Assembly: GCF_958295425.1 (NCBI RefSeq) | Contig: NC_081141.1 | Coordinates: 29,506,696 to 29,570,695 of the forward strand | DNA length: 64,000 nucleotides | Direction of reading: 5' to 3' | From: Solea solea | Taxonomy: Eukaryota > Chordata > Actinopteri > Pleuronectiformes > Soleidae | Shown here: one piece after another, positions 12,801 through 23,586 of the stretch | How positions within the stretch are numbered: the first letter of the stretch is position 1 | How the letters are laid out: the number at the start of each line of letters is the position of its first letter | Translations under genes and position numbers: made by a program | Notes under the pieces: model-generated | The model's input: the letters and a program-made list of their open reading frames with translations, nothing else | Database searches by the model: none | What the model was told of the DNA's origin: nothing

Positions 12801-13446
12801 TGCTGCTCAGTCTGATGAAAGTATATATACATACTGTATACAGCATATGGTCACCTCCCAGGCACCGTAGTTGAGAGAGCAGAGGGAGCAGAGGGACTGA
12901 AACATGTGAAGATGAAATATTCAGGACAAATGATGAGAATATGAGCGTCAGTGTGTTATTACTGTGTTCTGGCCGGAGGATCTTTTCCCCCTGTTTTAAA
13001 GTTGTTGTTTTTTGTGTTGTTTTGATTAATGAGGAGCTGAAAGAACAAGATAAACTCCTTGGTTTATTCATGTCAGACCTCTTCCTGTGTCTCTGCTCAC
13101 TTTATTTTTCCACCTACTCATGATTTATACATTTAATCGTGTCATTTGTCGTTTGCTGTTGTTTCATTGTGTTTCTATTCAGGTTTTCTCTTTTGTTCTC
13201 TTTATCAGTTGACACAGGACATTCAGTAAAACTGTTCAGGGGTTGTTTTCTCTCCCCTCACACATAAAGATATTCCTCCCTCTGATTTCTGTCTGTGTTG
13301 AATATCACCTGTATCCACTCATTTGTTTCCACGTTTCCGATTTTCTTCCTGCCTCGCATTCGACCTCAATCTGTTCCTGTAGGAAACGTGTCTGCATTGT
13401 AATTCCCTCTGCCTGCTGCTGCTGCTTGCTGCTGCTGCTGCTGCTG
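12801..13446. other. Intron stretch up to the assembly gap
   Basis: AT-rich, no convincing exon. It ends in a (CTG)n run (13418-13446) that goes directly into the gap, which suggests the assembly broke at a trinucleotide repeat. Confidence 0.6.
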
Positions 13447-13646
13447 NNNNNNNNNNNNNNNNNNNNNNNNNNNNNNNNNNNNNNNNNNNNNNNNNNNNNN
13501 NNNNNNNNNNNNNNNNNNNNNNNNNNNNNNNNNNNNNNNNNNNNNNNNNNNNNNNNNNNNNNNNNNNNNNNNNNNNNNNNNNNNNNNNNNNNNNNNNNNN
13601 NNNNNNNNNNNNNNNNNNNNNNNNNNNNNNNNNNNNNNNNNNNNNN
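13447..13646. other. Assembly gap of exactly 200 N
   Basis: A run of 200 N. The round length suggests a placeholder of unknown true size. It lies between the VWC1 and VWC3 exons of fras1, where the end of VWC1 and all of VWC2 should be. Confidence 0.97.
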
Positions 13647-14416
13647 AAAACATGTCATGTCAGCAGAGACAGTGACAATGTGCAGCCATTCCCTGGTTTA
13701 TTCTATAAAACTTTGAGTTGTTCTTCCCTGGGTTCGTTTAAAGTCTGTCTCTGCCTTTAAGGAAGAGGAGCAGATTGACTGTAGCACCTGCTCTGAGTGG
13801 CCAGTGATGGCGCTGTGACAGCATCCACACAGAGAGAAAGAGCCGAGGCGTTTTCTGTTACTGATATTGCACAACAAAAGGTTACAAAACCATGTTCATT
13901 TAATTGAGTCCAAAGGTTTTATTATTGCAAAGCCCTGAAGATGCAAACATCCGCACTGCACTGCAATTAAAATGCAAATTCCTGTCAATGCAGTTCTTAA
14001 TCAGGTCTGTTTTTAAAAGCTTTTCATACACTGGTGTGAGGGATGTTTTCAGAGGCTTTCAAGGATAATTCATGCTTATGCTTATTTATATTCTCTTCTA
14101 TTGTAGCTTGTTGTAGGTGTTTCTTGTTTACATGTTCACATTGCATGACCCATGTCACCCAAACACACAGTATGAAATGATGTAGCAACACAAACGGTGA
14201 CTTTTTAAGAACTTTCAGACTAAAATGCTACTAAACTCCTAACGTGTATGTGGGTAGTCCAGTCGCCTACAGCCCACTGCTGAAGAAGACCTGGGTCACT
14301 GAAAACCTCCACCGACAGCGTGGGTGTCTCCTCAGTTAAGTCCACTCTTGCTTCACTGGTACAAGCTTTCCCGACACCCATGGTTCTGTGTGTGTGTGTG
14401 TGTGTGTGTGTGTCAG
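13647..14416. other. Intron stretch between the gap and the VWC3 exon
   Basis: Mostly unique AT-rich sequence. It ends in the (TG)n tract that serves as the polypyrimidine region of the next exon. A short frame reading DCSTCSEW near 13780 was examined and is not a VWC exon. Confidence 0.5.
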
Positions 14417-14550
14417 AGTCCTGCTCCTGGCAGGGTGTTGTGTACAGAGACGGTGAGCAGTGGAAGCCCAGTCTGTGTTCCAGGTGTGTGTGCAGCAGTG
14501 GACACGTCCAGTGTTCAGTGGCAGAGTGTCAACAAGTGTCCTGCAAAGCG
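14417..14550 (+). CDS. fras1: fras1 exon: N-terminal half of VWC domain 3
   Basis: The acceptor is a (TG)n tract ending TCAG; the donor is GCG|GTACGT. The exon is 134 nt, starts in phase 1 and ends in phase 0. It encodes SCSWQGVVYRDGEQWKPSLC, then RCVC and further single cysteines to VSCKA. The opening SCxxxGxxYxDGExW matches the third VWC domain of FRAS1 rather than the second. The preceding recognised exon ends in phase 0, so the phase-1 start independently shows that at least one exon between them is missing. Confidence 0.93.
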
Positions 14551-14895
14551 GTACGTTTACAGAAATACACGAGACCATGTGATGCTTTTAGAACCGTGTG
14601 ACTGAAAAAAATGTCTCACAAACACTCGGGAAACATTATTTCTTTTCAACTCTGAAGCTCCTGGAATGACTTGAACTATGCAGCTCCCCCTTGTGGCACA
14701 TGCAAATAAATAACTAGGACTGTATGTTGGTGTCTACATAATGTAAATCCACCACCATCAATTTATTCAGAGTGATTTTTATCAGAATTTGCGATGAAAA
14801 GTTTGGTGAAATCATTACAAACTGAACTCCAACAGTGTTTTCAGATTGTGCAGCTTCTTAAATGTGGTTATTTGTTTTGTCTTTTCTCCCCTCAG
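14551..14895. other. Intron, 345 bp
   Basis: Short intron inside VWC3, GTACGT to CTCAG. I see no repeats or further exons in it. Confidence 0.85.
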
Positions 14896-14979
14896 CATGA
14901 GAACCTGGTGATTCAGCCTGGTCAGTGTTGTCCTCAGTGTGTGTCCAACCCCTGTCTGTCTGCTGGACAACAGCACCAG
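14896..14979 (+). CDS. fras1: fras1 exon: end of VWC domain 3 and start of VWC domain 4
   Basis: The exon lies between CCCCTCAG and GTGAGG, 84 nt, phase 0 at both ends. It encodes HENLVIQPGQCCPQCVSNPC and then LSAGQQHQ. The CCPQC motif is the typical VWC ending, with the usual hydrophobic PG turn before it. The tail begins the fourth VWC domain, which continues as DGEQW in the next exon. Splitting each VWC domain across exons in phase 0 is a consistent pattern of this gene. Confidence 0.94.
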
Positions 14980-15197
14980 GTGAGGTCAGCTTAGGGATGG
15001 ATGTTTCATTTAGACTGAAGCTTTCCATTGTAATAGATTTAAAACCAATGATGGAGCATTAACACACATGAACCACTCTATACTTAAACATTAAGGTTTA
15101 CCTTTACGTAGAAAATAGAAGAATTCAATTAAAGCTTTTGTAATTTGTGCTTTGTTTCAAATTGGGATTTTAATTTGAAAATGATTAATGGTTCAGC

Positions 15198-15231
<34 letters not shown>

Positions 15232-15526
15232 TACGTGTGGTCTGAGTTTAAAAAGTGTGTATGTGCAAGAGCTTTTGTGCTATTTTGTGATAATCGTGTG
15301 TGTGCGCGCGTGCGCGTGTGTGACAGCTCATAAATCTGTTCCTCTTGTGACCTGCTAAGGTTTTATAAAACTCTCACTGTTTCTCAGCTCAGTTTATTTC
15401 TGTCATTTCTGTCAACGAGACGTTTGATTTATGTCAATGTTTTTATACTTTTTAACTTTTGAGATGAAAGCAACACAAGCTCTTCTCCCTCCCTCTCCCT
15501 CTCTCTCTCCCTCTCCCCCTCTCTCC

Positions 15527-15559
<33 letters not shown>

Positions 15560-15565
15560 CCTCTC

Positions 15566-15605
<40 letters not shown>

Positions 15606-16445
15606 TCCCCCTCTCTCTCTCTCCCTCTCTCTCTCCACATAGCTCCTCTACACTTACCAGTCGTTTGTCGTGGACGCCTCCACTCAACAGTTATTTCAAC
15701 ACTTTTAGCTCAGAGTATTTGCATGGGAATAAAATATAAAATATAATCAATGAAAGGAGAATAAGTGGTGTGAACATGTGGTTAATCCCACTTTAATCCT
15801 GAAGTGTAGTCATTTAATGCTACGATGAATAAATGCTCATTAAAACGTTGGTAAAGTACCAATTAAATGGACACAGAAACACATCCTCTCTAATTATTCA
15901 CTAATTCTTTATCAAGTTTTCATTGATGAATTAAAAAAAGAAGGATCTATGGGACATTCATCACACAGTCCACTGTGACCATTAAATGCTGTTAATTGTA
16001 CAAATTGAGCGTTTTTATTACACTTGGCTGATTTCCTGCAGCAGAGCCACGGTCGACTGAACCTCCTGTAAATGTCTGACAGAGAAAACTGCTGCCAACG
16101 TTAAAGGGATAGTGCAGATTATTTTAAAGGGTCCTCTGCTGCCTCGTGTGGTAAAAGCTGAACAAAGGATTTCAAACACTGAAGTGACAAAAGCAGGCAT
16201 TTGAACGTAGTGATGAGGCGTTGTCATTACAGTCAGGTGTTGGATATTGAAGAACACTTTGAGATGACGTGAGCTGTAATGAATGACCTTGATGTGGCTG
16301 ATCAGCAGCAGTGTGAGGTATTAACTGTGTGTTCACTCGCCTCATTAACTCACTGATGAACGGCTGCAGCGGAAACTCACTTCACTTCCATCATTTGTTT
16401 GGAACTAAAAGAGCTTTTGTTGACATGTGGTCACTGACGTTTGTT

Positions 16446-16494
<49 letters not shown>

Positions 16495-16842
16495 GTGTTC
16501 TGTGTGTGTGTGTGTGTGTGCTGTTCAATCTCCTCACTCACACACAAAAAGAAGACACACACTGGATTCAGATGAGCTTTGAAACGACCTGCAATTCTGT
16601 ATGTGTGTTCTTGTATTTGTTACCTCTTTAGGACCTTTTTTTGGCATAACCACTGACCTTGTCAGGACCAGTAGTCCACATGGAGACCAAAACCTGGTCT
16701 TAATGAGGCAGAACCTCATTTCCAAGGAACTGGTTAAACTAAGTTTTGGATTGTGGTCAGGTTAAGGTTAGGGATAAAGCGTTGTTTAGTCTGTACAAAC
16801 CTGTGTGTGTGTGTGTGTGTGTGTGTTTGCTCCTCTTGGCAG
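14980..16842. other. Intron with simple repeats and a MITE fragment
   Basis: Contains (TG)n near 15201-15228, a long (CT)n/CCCT-rich tract at 15483-15640, a fragment of the foldback MITE near 16100-16240 (CCTCTGCTGCCTCGTGTGG, then TTTCAAACACTGAAGTGAC), and (CA)n/(TG)n near 16448-16520. The acidic or arginine-rich open frames over the CT tract are repeat artefacts. Confidence 0.7.
15483..15640. repeat. (CT)n polypyrimidine tract
   Basis: About 160 bp of CT and CCCT units with no purines on the plus strand. Mirror-symmetrical polypurine/polypyrimidine DNA of this kind can adopt triplex (H-DNA) structure; that is general knowledge and was not tested here. Confidence 0.95.
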
Positions 16843-16944
16843 GATGGTGAGCAGTGGCAGAAAAACGCCTGCACCACATGTGTGTGTCATCACGGACAGT
16901 CCAAATGTCACACACACACCTGTCAGCCAGTCAAGTGTGAAAAG
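16843..16944 (+). CDS. fras1: fras1 exon: central part of VWC domain 4
   Basis: The acceptor is (TG)n followed by CTCCTCTTGGCAG; the donor is AAG|GTCTGT, which is weak. 102 nt, phase 0 at both ends. It encodes DGEQWQKNACTTCVC, then CHTHTC and QPVKCEK. The motif GEQWxxNACTTCxC is nearly the same as the fourth VWC domain of vertebrate FRAS1. The (TG)n directly before the pyrimidine tract may influence inclusion of this exon. Confidence 0.95.
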
Positions 16945-17688
16945 GTCTGTAGACTCTCTCTCTCTCTCTCTCTCTCTGTCTCTGTCTCTCTCACACACAC
17001 ACACACACACACACCTCTCTAAAGTATTGTAAAATGTAATGGTTCATGTTATGGACACTTTGTTCTTGCCTTGTTCACATGGCTGTGACAGATTCACGTT
17101 GTGGAAAAGTACGACATGTCTCCTGTCACCAGTCGTTATATCAGTATTTTATGCATTTATTTATTATTTGAAAAACTAATTATAATTTATTCATAAAGGT
17201 TTAAGAGTTTTAAAGTTTATCAATTCTAAAGTATGCAAGGAACAACTTGCCTGATGTATTCAGTGATGTGTGTCTTAAGCCAAAGCTATAGATGATCGGA
17301 AAAATAGGAATGACATGTTTTAATCTGTAACTGCACAGATTAAACACTAAAAACATGCAAACAAGTTAAAATCAGCCTCATAGGATTTGATTCTGACTCA
17401 ATGTGACCAGCTGATTAAAGAGCTGTGGCTCAACTGAATTCATCATTTTGAAGCACATTAATTTAGCTTCAGCGTTACAACAAAATCTTTGCTGTGCAGA
17501 ATATTATTAATCTTGTGTCAATTTAGCAGCAACAAACTTTCACTGACTCTCACAAAATCCACGTCAGTTTAAGTCTACGATGTCTACGTCACATGTTCAC
17601 GTCTTTATCGCACTGAGATTGACGGAAGTTTGTGAACCACTCACTCTCCCACACCAAAGTCCAGAGAGAAATTCACTGATTTTAACAT

Positions 17689-17719
<31 letters not shown>

Positions 17720-18830
17720 ATTTTGTCACTTCGGTGTTTGAAATCCAACGTTCAGATTGACCTCAGTGACACAAAGTGACCACACGAGGCAGCAGAGGAG
17801 CAGCAGCTCCTGTGTCCCCGCAGCTAAAATCACTGATTCTCTCTCTGGACTTTGGTGTGGGAGAGTGAGTGGTGTACAAAAGTCTGTCTCACAGGTAACA
17901 GATAAAGACATGCTCCTCTGTACACTTCATAAAACCTGGATTATGCCTTTATTGAAGAAAACATGCATCCATCATTGTGTTTTTTATATTATTCAACAAC
18001 AGTCGACGACTTTGTTGCTAAAGAAGAGGCTAAAACAAACATTATATACTCTGGATGTATTATTTTACACTAGCTGTATGAACAAGGACCATTAATCCAC
18101 ACAGTTTAGTTCATTTCAGCCCAACAGTGAAGTCTTTTAGCAGGCATGCTGCGTACTAACAATAAAAACACAATAAAAGCAGAGGAGTTATTAAAGTGAC
18201 ATGATGCAATTTACAGTAAAGAGTCCATGTGATTAAAAAACTGGCCGGGGATGTGCAAGAGAGTTTATTTGAGGGAAAAACAACCTGTTTATTGCTCATT
18301 ATTTAAAAATAATGTGCTGCACTGCCTCCAGATTTACATCATTAAGATACCAGAGGACAGAAAAACTCCAGTATCTTGTTAAACAGGGACGTATCAAACG
18401 TGTGGAGTTCAGCTCTCATATATGCTGTGATCAATCTGATAAAGAAGCTCTGCAGACTCCCTGCTGCTTCTGTGAAGCCAGTGGAAAAACCCTGTTTGAA
18501 CCCGGTTTCCATGTCTCGCTTTAAACTTTAACTACGACTTGAAGTGAAAATATTCTCCGCTTTGATTTCAGCATAACTGAGAACATTTTAACAGCTGATT
18601 CCCTTCACTGAAGATGGCAGACAAAAAGAGAAAATCCCAACAGGGTCTCACAGAGAGCACATGCTAAGCTTCTTGGTAGAGTCAACCCTGACAATGTGTC
18701 ACACACACACACACACACACACATGCATCCTCTGATCTCTCTGCTGAAACTCAAACTTCCTCTTAATCTACTTGTTTTTCCTATTTTCTTTCCTAAAATG
18801 ACTTTGTCTGACTTTGCTTCCTCTTCAAAG
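16945..18830. other. Intron with (CT)n/(CA)n and one full foldback MITE
   Basis: Begins with a (CT)n and (CA)n run just after the donor (16951-17013). It holds a complete foldback MITE at 17561-17912 and a (CA)n near 18701-18722. The rest is AT-rich with no exon-like signal. Confidence 0.7.
17561..17912. mobile_element. Foldback MITE, complete copy
   Basis: The left arm runs AGTCTACGATG, then CACGTCTTTATCGCACTGAG and CACTCTCCCACACCAAAGTC, then AGAGAGAA. The right arm is its inverse: TTCTCTCTCTGGACTTTGGT, then GGGAGAGTGAGTGG, then GTCTGTCTCACAG and ATAAAGACATG. Between them lie (CA)n and the segment ACACAAAGTGACCACACGAG-GCAGCAG. There is no coding capacity, which fits a nonautonomous DNA element. 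The autonomous partner family is not identified. Confidence 0.8.
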
Positions 18831-19022
18831 GGTCAGACCAAAGTGAAGCGCGCCGGCCAGTGCTGCGACGAATGTGCTGCTGCCAAGGGAAGCTGCCTGT
18901 ACGAGGGCACGGTGCGTTACCATGGAGACATGTGGAACGGCACCGGCTGCGAGTTCTGCAGCTGCGTCCGCGGTCAGGTTCTCTGTCAGAGGGCGGAGTG
19001 TGGCCGTGTGGAGTGTCCACAG
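18831..19022 (+). CDS. fras1: fras1 exon: end of VWC domain 4 and most of VWC domain 5
   Basis: Acceptor CTTCAAAG, donor CACAG|GTGAGA; 192 nt, phase 0 at both ends. It begins GQTKVKRAGQCCDECA, the end of VWC4, then gives GSCLYEGTVRYHGDMWNGTG, CEFCSC and further cysteines to RVECPQ. The Y-x-G-x-V-R-Y...MW...CEFCxC pattern matches the fifth VWC domain of the family. NGTG contains an N-glycosylation sequon. The exon is more GC-rich than its introns, as are the other exons of the gene. Confidence 0.96.
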
Positions 19023-20893
19023 GTGAGAAAACGGCGTCGTTAGAGAGCATGAAGTGAAACGTGTTAGTGTGGATTTAACATTTGCTTCTGCACACAGGAG
19101 AAAACTTTCAAACTTTCTACTCACACATAAACTAGTATATTTATAACCACGCTGATTTAGCATCCAGAGTCACAGCTTCCTTCAGCAGTTAAGGGGAAAC
19201 TTACAATGATCGTATGATCCATAACTTTGTCAGAAACAGAAATACTCATCCTCGCTTCACTAACCCGGGTATTTAATTAGTAGTTAATGATTTAGTTTTT
19301 ACTTCTCATGCTTATTTGTGTCATATTGTGCTTCTGCTAATATGACACTGGGACTTGGACACTGGTCAGTCGATGAACTGCTTTTTAAATGGTATGTTCA
19401 TGAGCGCTGGTGTGATTGTGTGCAGCGCTGTGTGTGCGTTACGGTGTTATAACATGAATCCACCTCTGTTGTTGCCTAGTTAACGTCTTAATGCATGAAT
19501 GCATGACCCTGTTGCTAAGGTTACACACCTTAATTCTCTGCTATAAAATATTTCCTTCTCATTCTCTCGTGCAGCACATAAGGCCAAACCTTCCAGTTTT
19601 ATTCGCATCTGTATGCTGAAGGTTTTCATCGAGAGGTTTCTACATAGATCAGTCGTGGCCTGATTTATTGAATATTTTATTGCTGAAAATATGGCAAAAA
19701 TCTCTTTATATGAGATAGTTTTACAGCTGCTGGCAGTATTTTCTGATTTATGGAGCGATAAAATGTGAGCGATCCAAAAATCCCTGAGTGAAAAACTTTG
19801 GCTGTAATATGTCAACAAAATGAAACAGGAATATTGAACCAGACAGATTTCATCTCTGTGAATGTTCTTAAAATGAGTTCTTATTGAATTAAATAATGCT
19901 TCTTTTCTTTTTTGCATAATTAAACATGACATTTATGAAACGGGAAAACAGAACCGTCTTAATTGACTTTGGTGTCTGTTAACGTTTGTTCACTTTTCAC
20001 GTTTATCTCTCATTATTTTGTGTTTATTGACGCCACAGATCGTTCAGGTTTCATCTCGTCTTTGCCTTTAATTCGTTCTAACACAGTGAAGGGAGCAGCC
20101 AACTTCATAATCCTCTCTCTCACCAATCCATACAACATGGATTTCATCCCAAACACCTACCAACATAGTGACATCTCACATTAGCCTCTCAGTGGTGCGT
20201 TTAAAGGCCAGGAAATTGGAATTCTGGTTGATGACACGATTCATTTTGGGGGCAAGAGTGTGAGAAGTAGAGCAGGGAAGGTTAAGGAGGTGTGATCTGA
20301 CACGCACTGAGGAACCTGAAGCACAGAAATAAACCAAAACACACATGTGTGCGTTCAGGAGGTCAACAGTACACAGCTGTTCAGTGCCAATAGAATAACA
20401 ATAGTTTGAAGTGAATTGGTTGTTCGCCGCTTCTCTTCCATGCTTGCTCCAAAGATCTCTGAAAAACCTCAACTGCAACAAAGCAAAGCAGATGATTGGC
20501 TCCTGGGAGGAAGTGGGTGGGATACACCAACATGTCACATCCCCCACGGCCTCACATCTTTTACCTCAGTAGAAGCATCTTTAATACACACACACACACA
20601 CACACACACATCAAACTCGGCCTAGTTATAGTAGAAAGTAGGACACTGAACAGACGTGGGACGTTCTTTTAGGACAAAAACTAACAAGATTATTAGCTGC
20701 TGTTCCCATCATTGGTTTTCCTCTAAAAGCAGCTTGAAAACTCCACACCTCATCCAGTGTTTCCTCACGTCCAACACATTTAAGAATATTTCCTTAAATA
20801 TCCCCCACCACGTTCAGCTCGGCGCTCATTTATCACGCTGCTGCTGCTGCTGCTGTTACCGCCGCTGCTGCTGCTGCTGCTGCTGTTTGCCTC

Positions 20894-20939
<46 letters not shown>

Positions 20940-21600
20940 CGAGCGAGCTACACAATTAACACAAGGTTATTGGTTTAATGACGAGTGTGGTTGAATAGGC
21001 AGAGAAAAGCAGTGGTGTGCAGTTAATGTGGGCTTTCATGCTAATAATGTACAGTAATAGTTGAGTGAGGAACGTCACATCAGTGTGGATGTGATTTTCT
21101 ATTTCTCTTAAAGCTTCAGCACAAAGTGCTATCCACTTTATAATCATTTACAATATCAAACATCAGACCAAACTTAAACACATGAGGTCAATGTCAATAA
21201 ATAAATTATCAAGATTGCCTTTAAAATTGTGAGAAATCTTAGTATTATAGTTATTATAATACTTGTATTATTATATATGTCTCCATTACATTGATCAAAC
21301 CTGGAAATGGTCCTTTGTTATATGAAGCAAAGGAAGCAGAAAAGATTCACCTTTAAGAAACTAAGAAAATGGATTTTGTAATTATTGAAAAAAACCTCTG
21401 ACAGTTAATATAGAAATCTATAGAATATAATCTATAAAAAAATTTTAGATTTGATTTAAGTTTGTATGGTTTGTAATATTAAGTAAAAACGTTGAACTAA
21501 AAACTGACTTCAGTCAAGAGACAGAAGCAGAAAAGGATGAGTAGATGTTTATGAATGGAGTGAAAACACTGAATTGATATTTGTTTTGTTTGTTTTTCAG
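19023..21600. other. Intron, mostly unique AT-rich DNA
   Basis: Contains a (CA)n near 20585-20610, an imperfect (CTG)n at 20838-20886 and (TG)n at 20897-20937. The open frames of up to 150 codons have no splice context or protein signature that I recognise. Confidence 0.6.
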
Positions 21601-21690
21601 GGCTCAGCGTTTGTTCACCTGCCGGGGAAATGTTGCCCGGAATGTTCCTCTGTCAGAGCTGCCTGTCTGCACCAGGGACACGCCTTCAAG
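21601..21690 (+). CDS. fras1: fras1 exon: end of VWC domain 5 and start of VWC domain 6
   Basis: Acceptor TTGTTTTTCAG, donor TTCAAG|GTACTT; 90 nt, phase 0 at both ends. It encodes GSAFVHLPGKCCPECSS, then VRAACLHQGHAFK. HLPGKCCPEC closes VWC5 and the remainder opens VWC6. It is shorter than the mammalian counterpart, which carries an extra serine-rich insertion before the next tryptophan motif (from memory of the human protein). Confidence 0.94.
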
Positions 21691-23391
21691 GTACTTCTGT
21701 CACATTTACTTTTTACATTTAGAATTGCAAGTTAACACGAGGAGACATGTGAAACATGCGTGTTGAGTTTGTTATTTTGATAAGAAAGAAACATCCACAC
21801 TGAGCTGGATATAATATATAAGCAGTGATAATTAAAGTTGCAGTGACACAGACTAAACGGCTGTTTGAGCCTGCAACAAGAATCTCTTTCTTATTATTCC
21901 GGCTCATGTCTTTTAGTAAGTGTTGGTTAATCATTTATATTCTAGTCCTGGACTCCCAGAATGCACAGGCGTGAATTTTTTACATTCTCTGGCAGAGTGT
22001 GAAATACTGCAGGACGGTCAGCAGCGGTGCAGACACACAGCGATTATCTGCTCTTTATCTCTCAGAGGAATTCTTCCTCACAATGGTAAACAAAACAACC
22101 CGAGAAAAGCACAATAATGCACCATCATCTCTCTCTGCTGTGAATACGTCCACATAATCATCCATGTCCAGACAAACACAGACATGGCTCTGTTAATACA
22201 TTTATTGGATTACATGTTCACTTATTCATAATAATTATTATAATAACAATAACACGAACCATTTCATAAAGAAGAGAAATACAGCCCTGAACGTCCATCC
22301 ATGTCCACACGAGGGTCGAGGGAGGTGCTCAACAACCCAGGTTGACCAGTGCTGTGATCTCAATAAGAAAACATCAAAGATTTAAAAACAAACAAACTGA
22401 GCCAAACACCGTGGAGTCAAAGAAAAAGACAAGCGTCCGCTCACAGGGACACACAGAGACAGATGCTCCACCTGTGTGTGTGTGTTGGTCTGATACTGGT
22501 CAAAATCACTGCAAAAAACAATAGGAATACAATAAATACTACACTATAAAAACTAGCAGCAGCATTTTAGCTGATTCGTGTCAAGTAAAGATTTATTTGT
22601 ACAGCACCTTTAAAAACAGCAATTTACAAAGTGCAAATACACACATATATACAGTATAAACAAAACAAATAATAATAATGGCCATATTTACACATCATGG
22701 TATGGAATAAGGGGAAATGGAGCAGAGCAGAGGACAAAGGAAGTTATTATTCGCTTATTAGTAAATTGATTTAAGTGCTTGCAAAGAAAGAAAAGCAATG
22801 AGATAAAATCCCATAAAAGCAAGTGTATGAAAATGAGTTTTAAGAAGAGATTTAAAAGAAGACACTGATTCAGCAAACCTTCCCAGAGACACCCGTCCAC
22901 ATGTCTGTCATGTATTAGGTTCAAAAGTGATGGTCACTGTGGACACACGGAGACAAGGACAATACATTGTGTTGATAGTGGGAACACAAAATGTGGAAAG
23001 GTGTTTTTAACTAGGGCTCTCAACGATAAGAGTGAATAAAAGTAATAAAAACAATAAAACACAAGATAAACAGAGAGAACGGTGAGTGTGTAAAACTTTA
23101 TCTAAAAGAACACACATGCTTCAGTAAAGTGAGAGAAGTAACAACTTCATCCTTGTCTGTGATTGAAAAACTCTGACCTCTAACCTTATGACCTTCTTAT
23201 GAAGTTGTGACTTTGAGAGTTCTTATCAGCACCTGCTTTGTGTCTTTGTCATTGTGATTCAGCGTCTTTACACTTGAAACTGTCCTTCCCTTCACATCCT
23301 GTAAATGTCCTCGCCACAGAGACACAGGTTTAATAAAAGATCATTGTCCTCCTCCTCCTCCTCCTCCTCTGTTTTCTGTTTTTTATTTCAG
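21691..23391. other. Intron with an interspersed-repeat fragment
   Basis: Includes a TTTATTTGTACAGCACCTTT...ACAAAGTGC segment near 22588-22634 and TTTTAAGAAGAGATTTAAAAG near 22842. Both look like pieces of a common fish interspersed repeat. It ends with (CTC)n just before the pyrimidine tract of the next exon. No other exon is seen. Confidence 0.5.
22583..22925. mobile_element. Probable teleost interspersed repeat fragment
   Basis: The words TTATTTGTACAGCACCTTT and TTAAGAAGAGATTTAAAAGA, spaced about 240 bp apart, are typical of abundant fish retroelement 3' regions as I remember them. No open frame with a recognisable domain survives, so class and orientation are uncertain. Confidence 0.4.
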
Positions 23392-23539
23392 GATATGGAT
23401 CAGTGGACTGATGGCAGCTGTCGGGAGTGCGAGTGCCACGATGCTCAGGTGACTTGTTATCTGCGCTCCTGTCCCTCCTGTCCTCCAGCGACGTTGTCTG
23501 TCACCCGGGACGACCAGTGCTGCCCCGAGTGTCACCCAG
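23392..23539 (+). CDS. fras1: fras1 exon: VWC domain 6 and linker to the furin-like region
   Basis: The acceptor follows (CTC)n and a T-rich tract ending TTTCAG; the donor is CCCAG|GTACAC, beside a (TG)n run. 148 nt, phase 0 start and phase 1 end. It encodes DMDQWTDGSCRECECHDAQV, then CYLRSC-PSCPP and DDQCCPECHP. The W-x-DGxCxxCxC...VTCY...CPPCP...CCPxC pattern matches the sixth and last VWC domain of FRAS1. The change to phase 1 here sets the phase used by all 14 furin-like exons that follow. Confidence 0.96.
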
Positions 23540-23550
23540 GTACACTGCTG

Positions 23551-23586
<36 letters not shown>

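Noticed and set aside
13760..13817. DCSTCSEW frame as the missing VWC2 exon
   Set aside because: It lacks the VWC cysteine spacing and ends at a stop within a few codons, with no donor site.
15412..15739. Acidic/arginine-rich or Leu/Ser/Pro-rich ORFs
   Set aside because: They are translations of the (CT)n tract in different frames.
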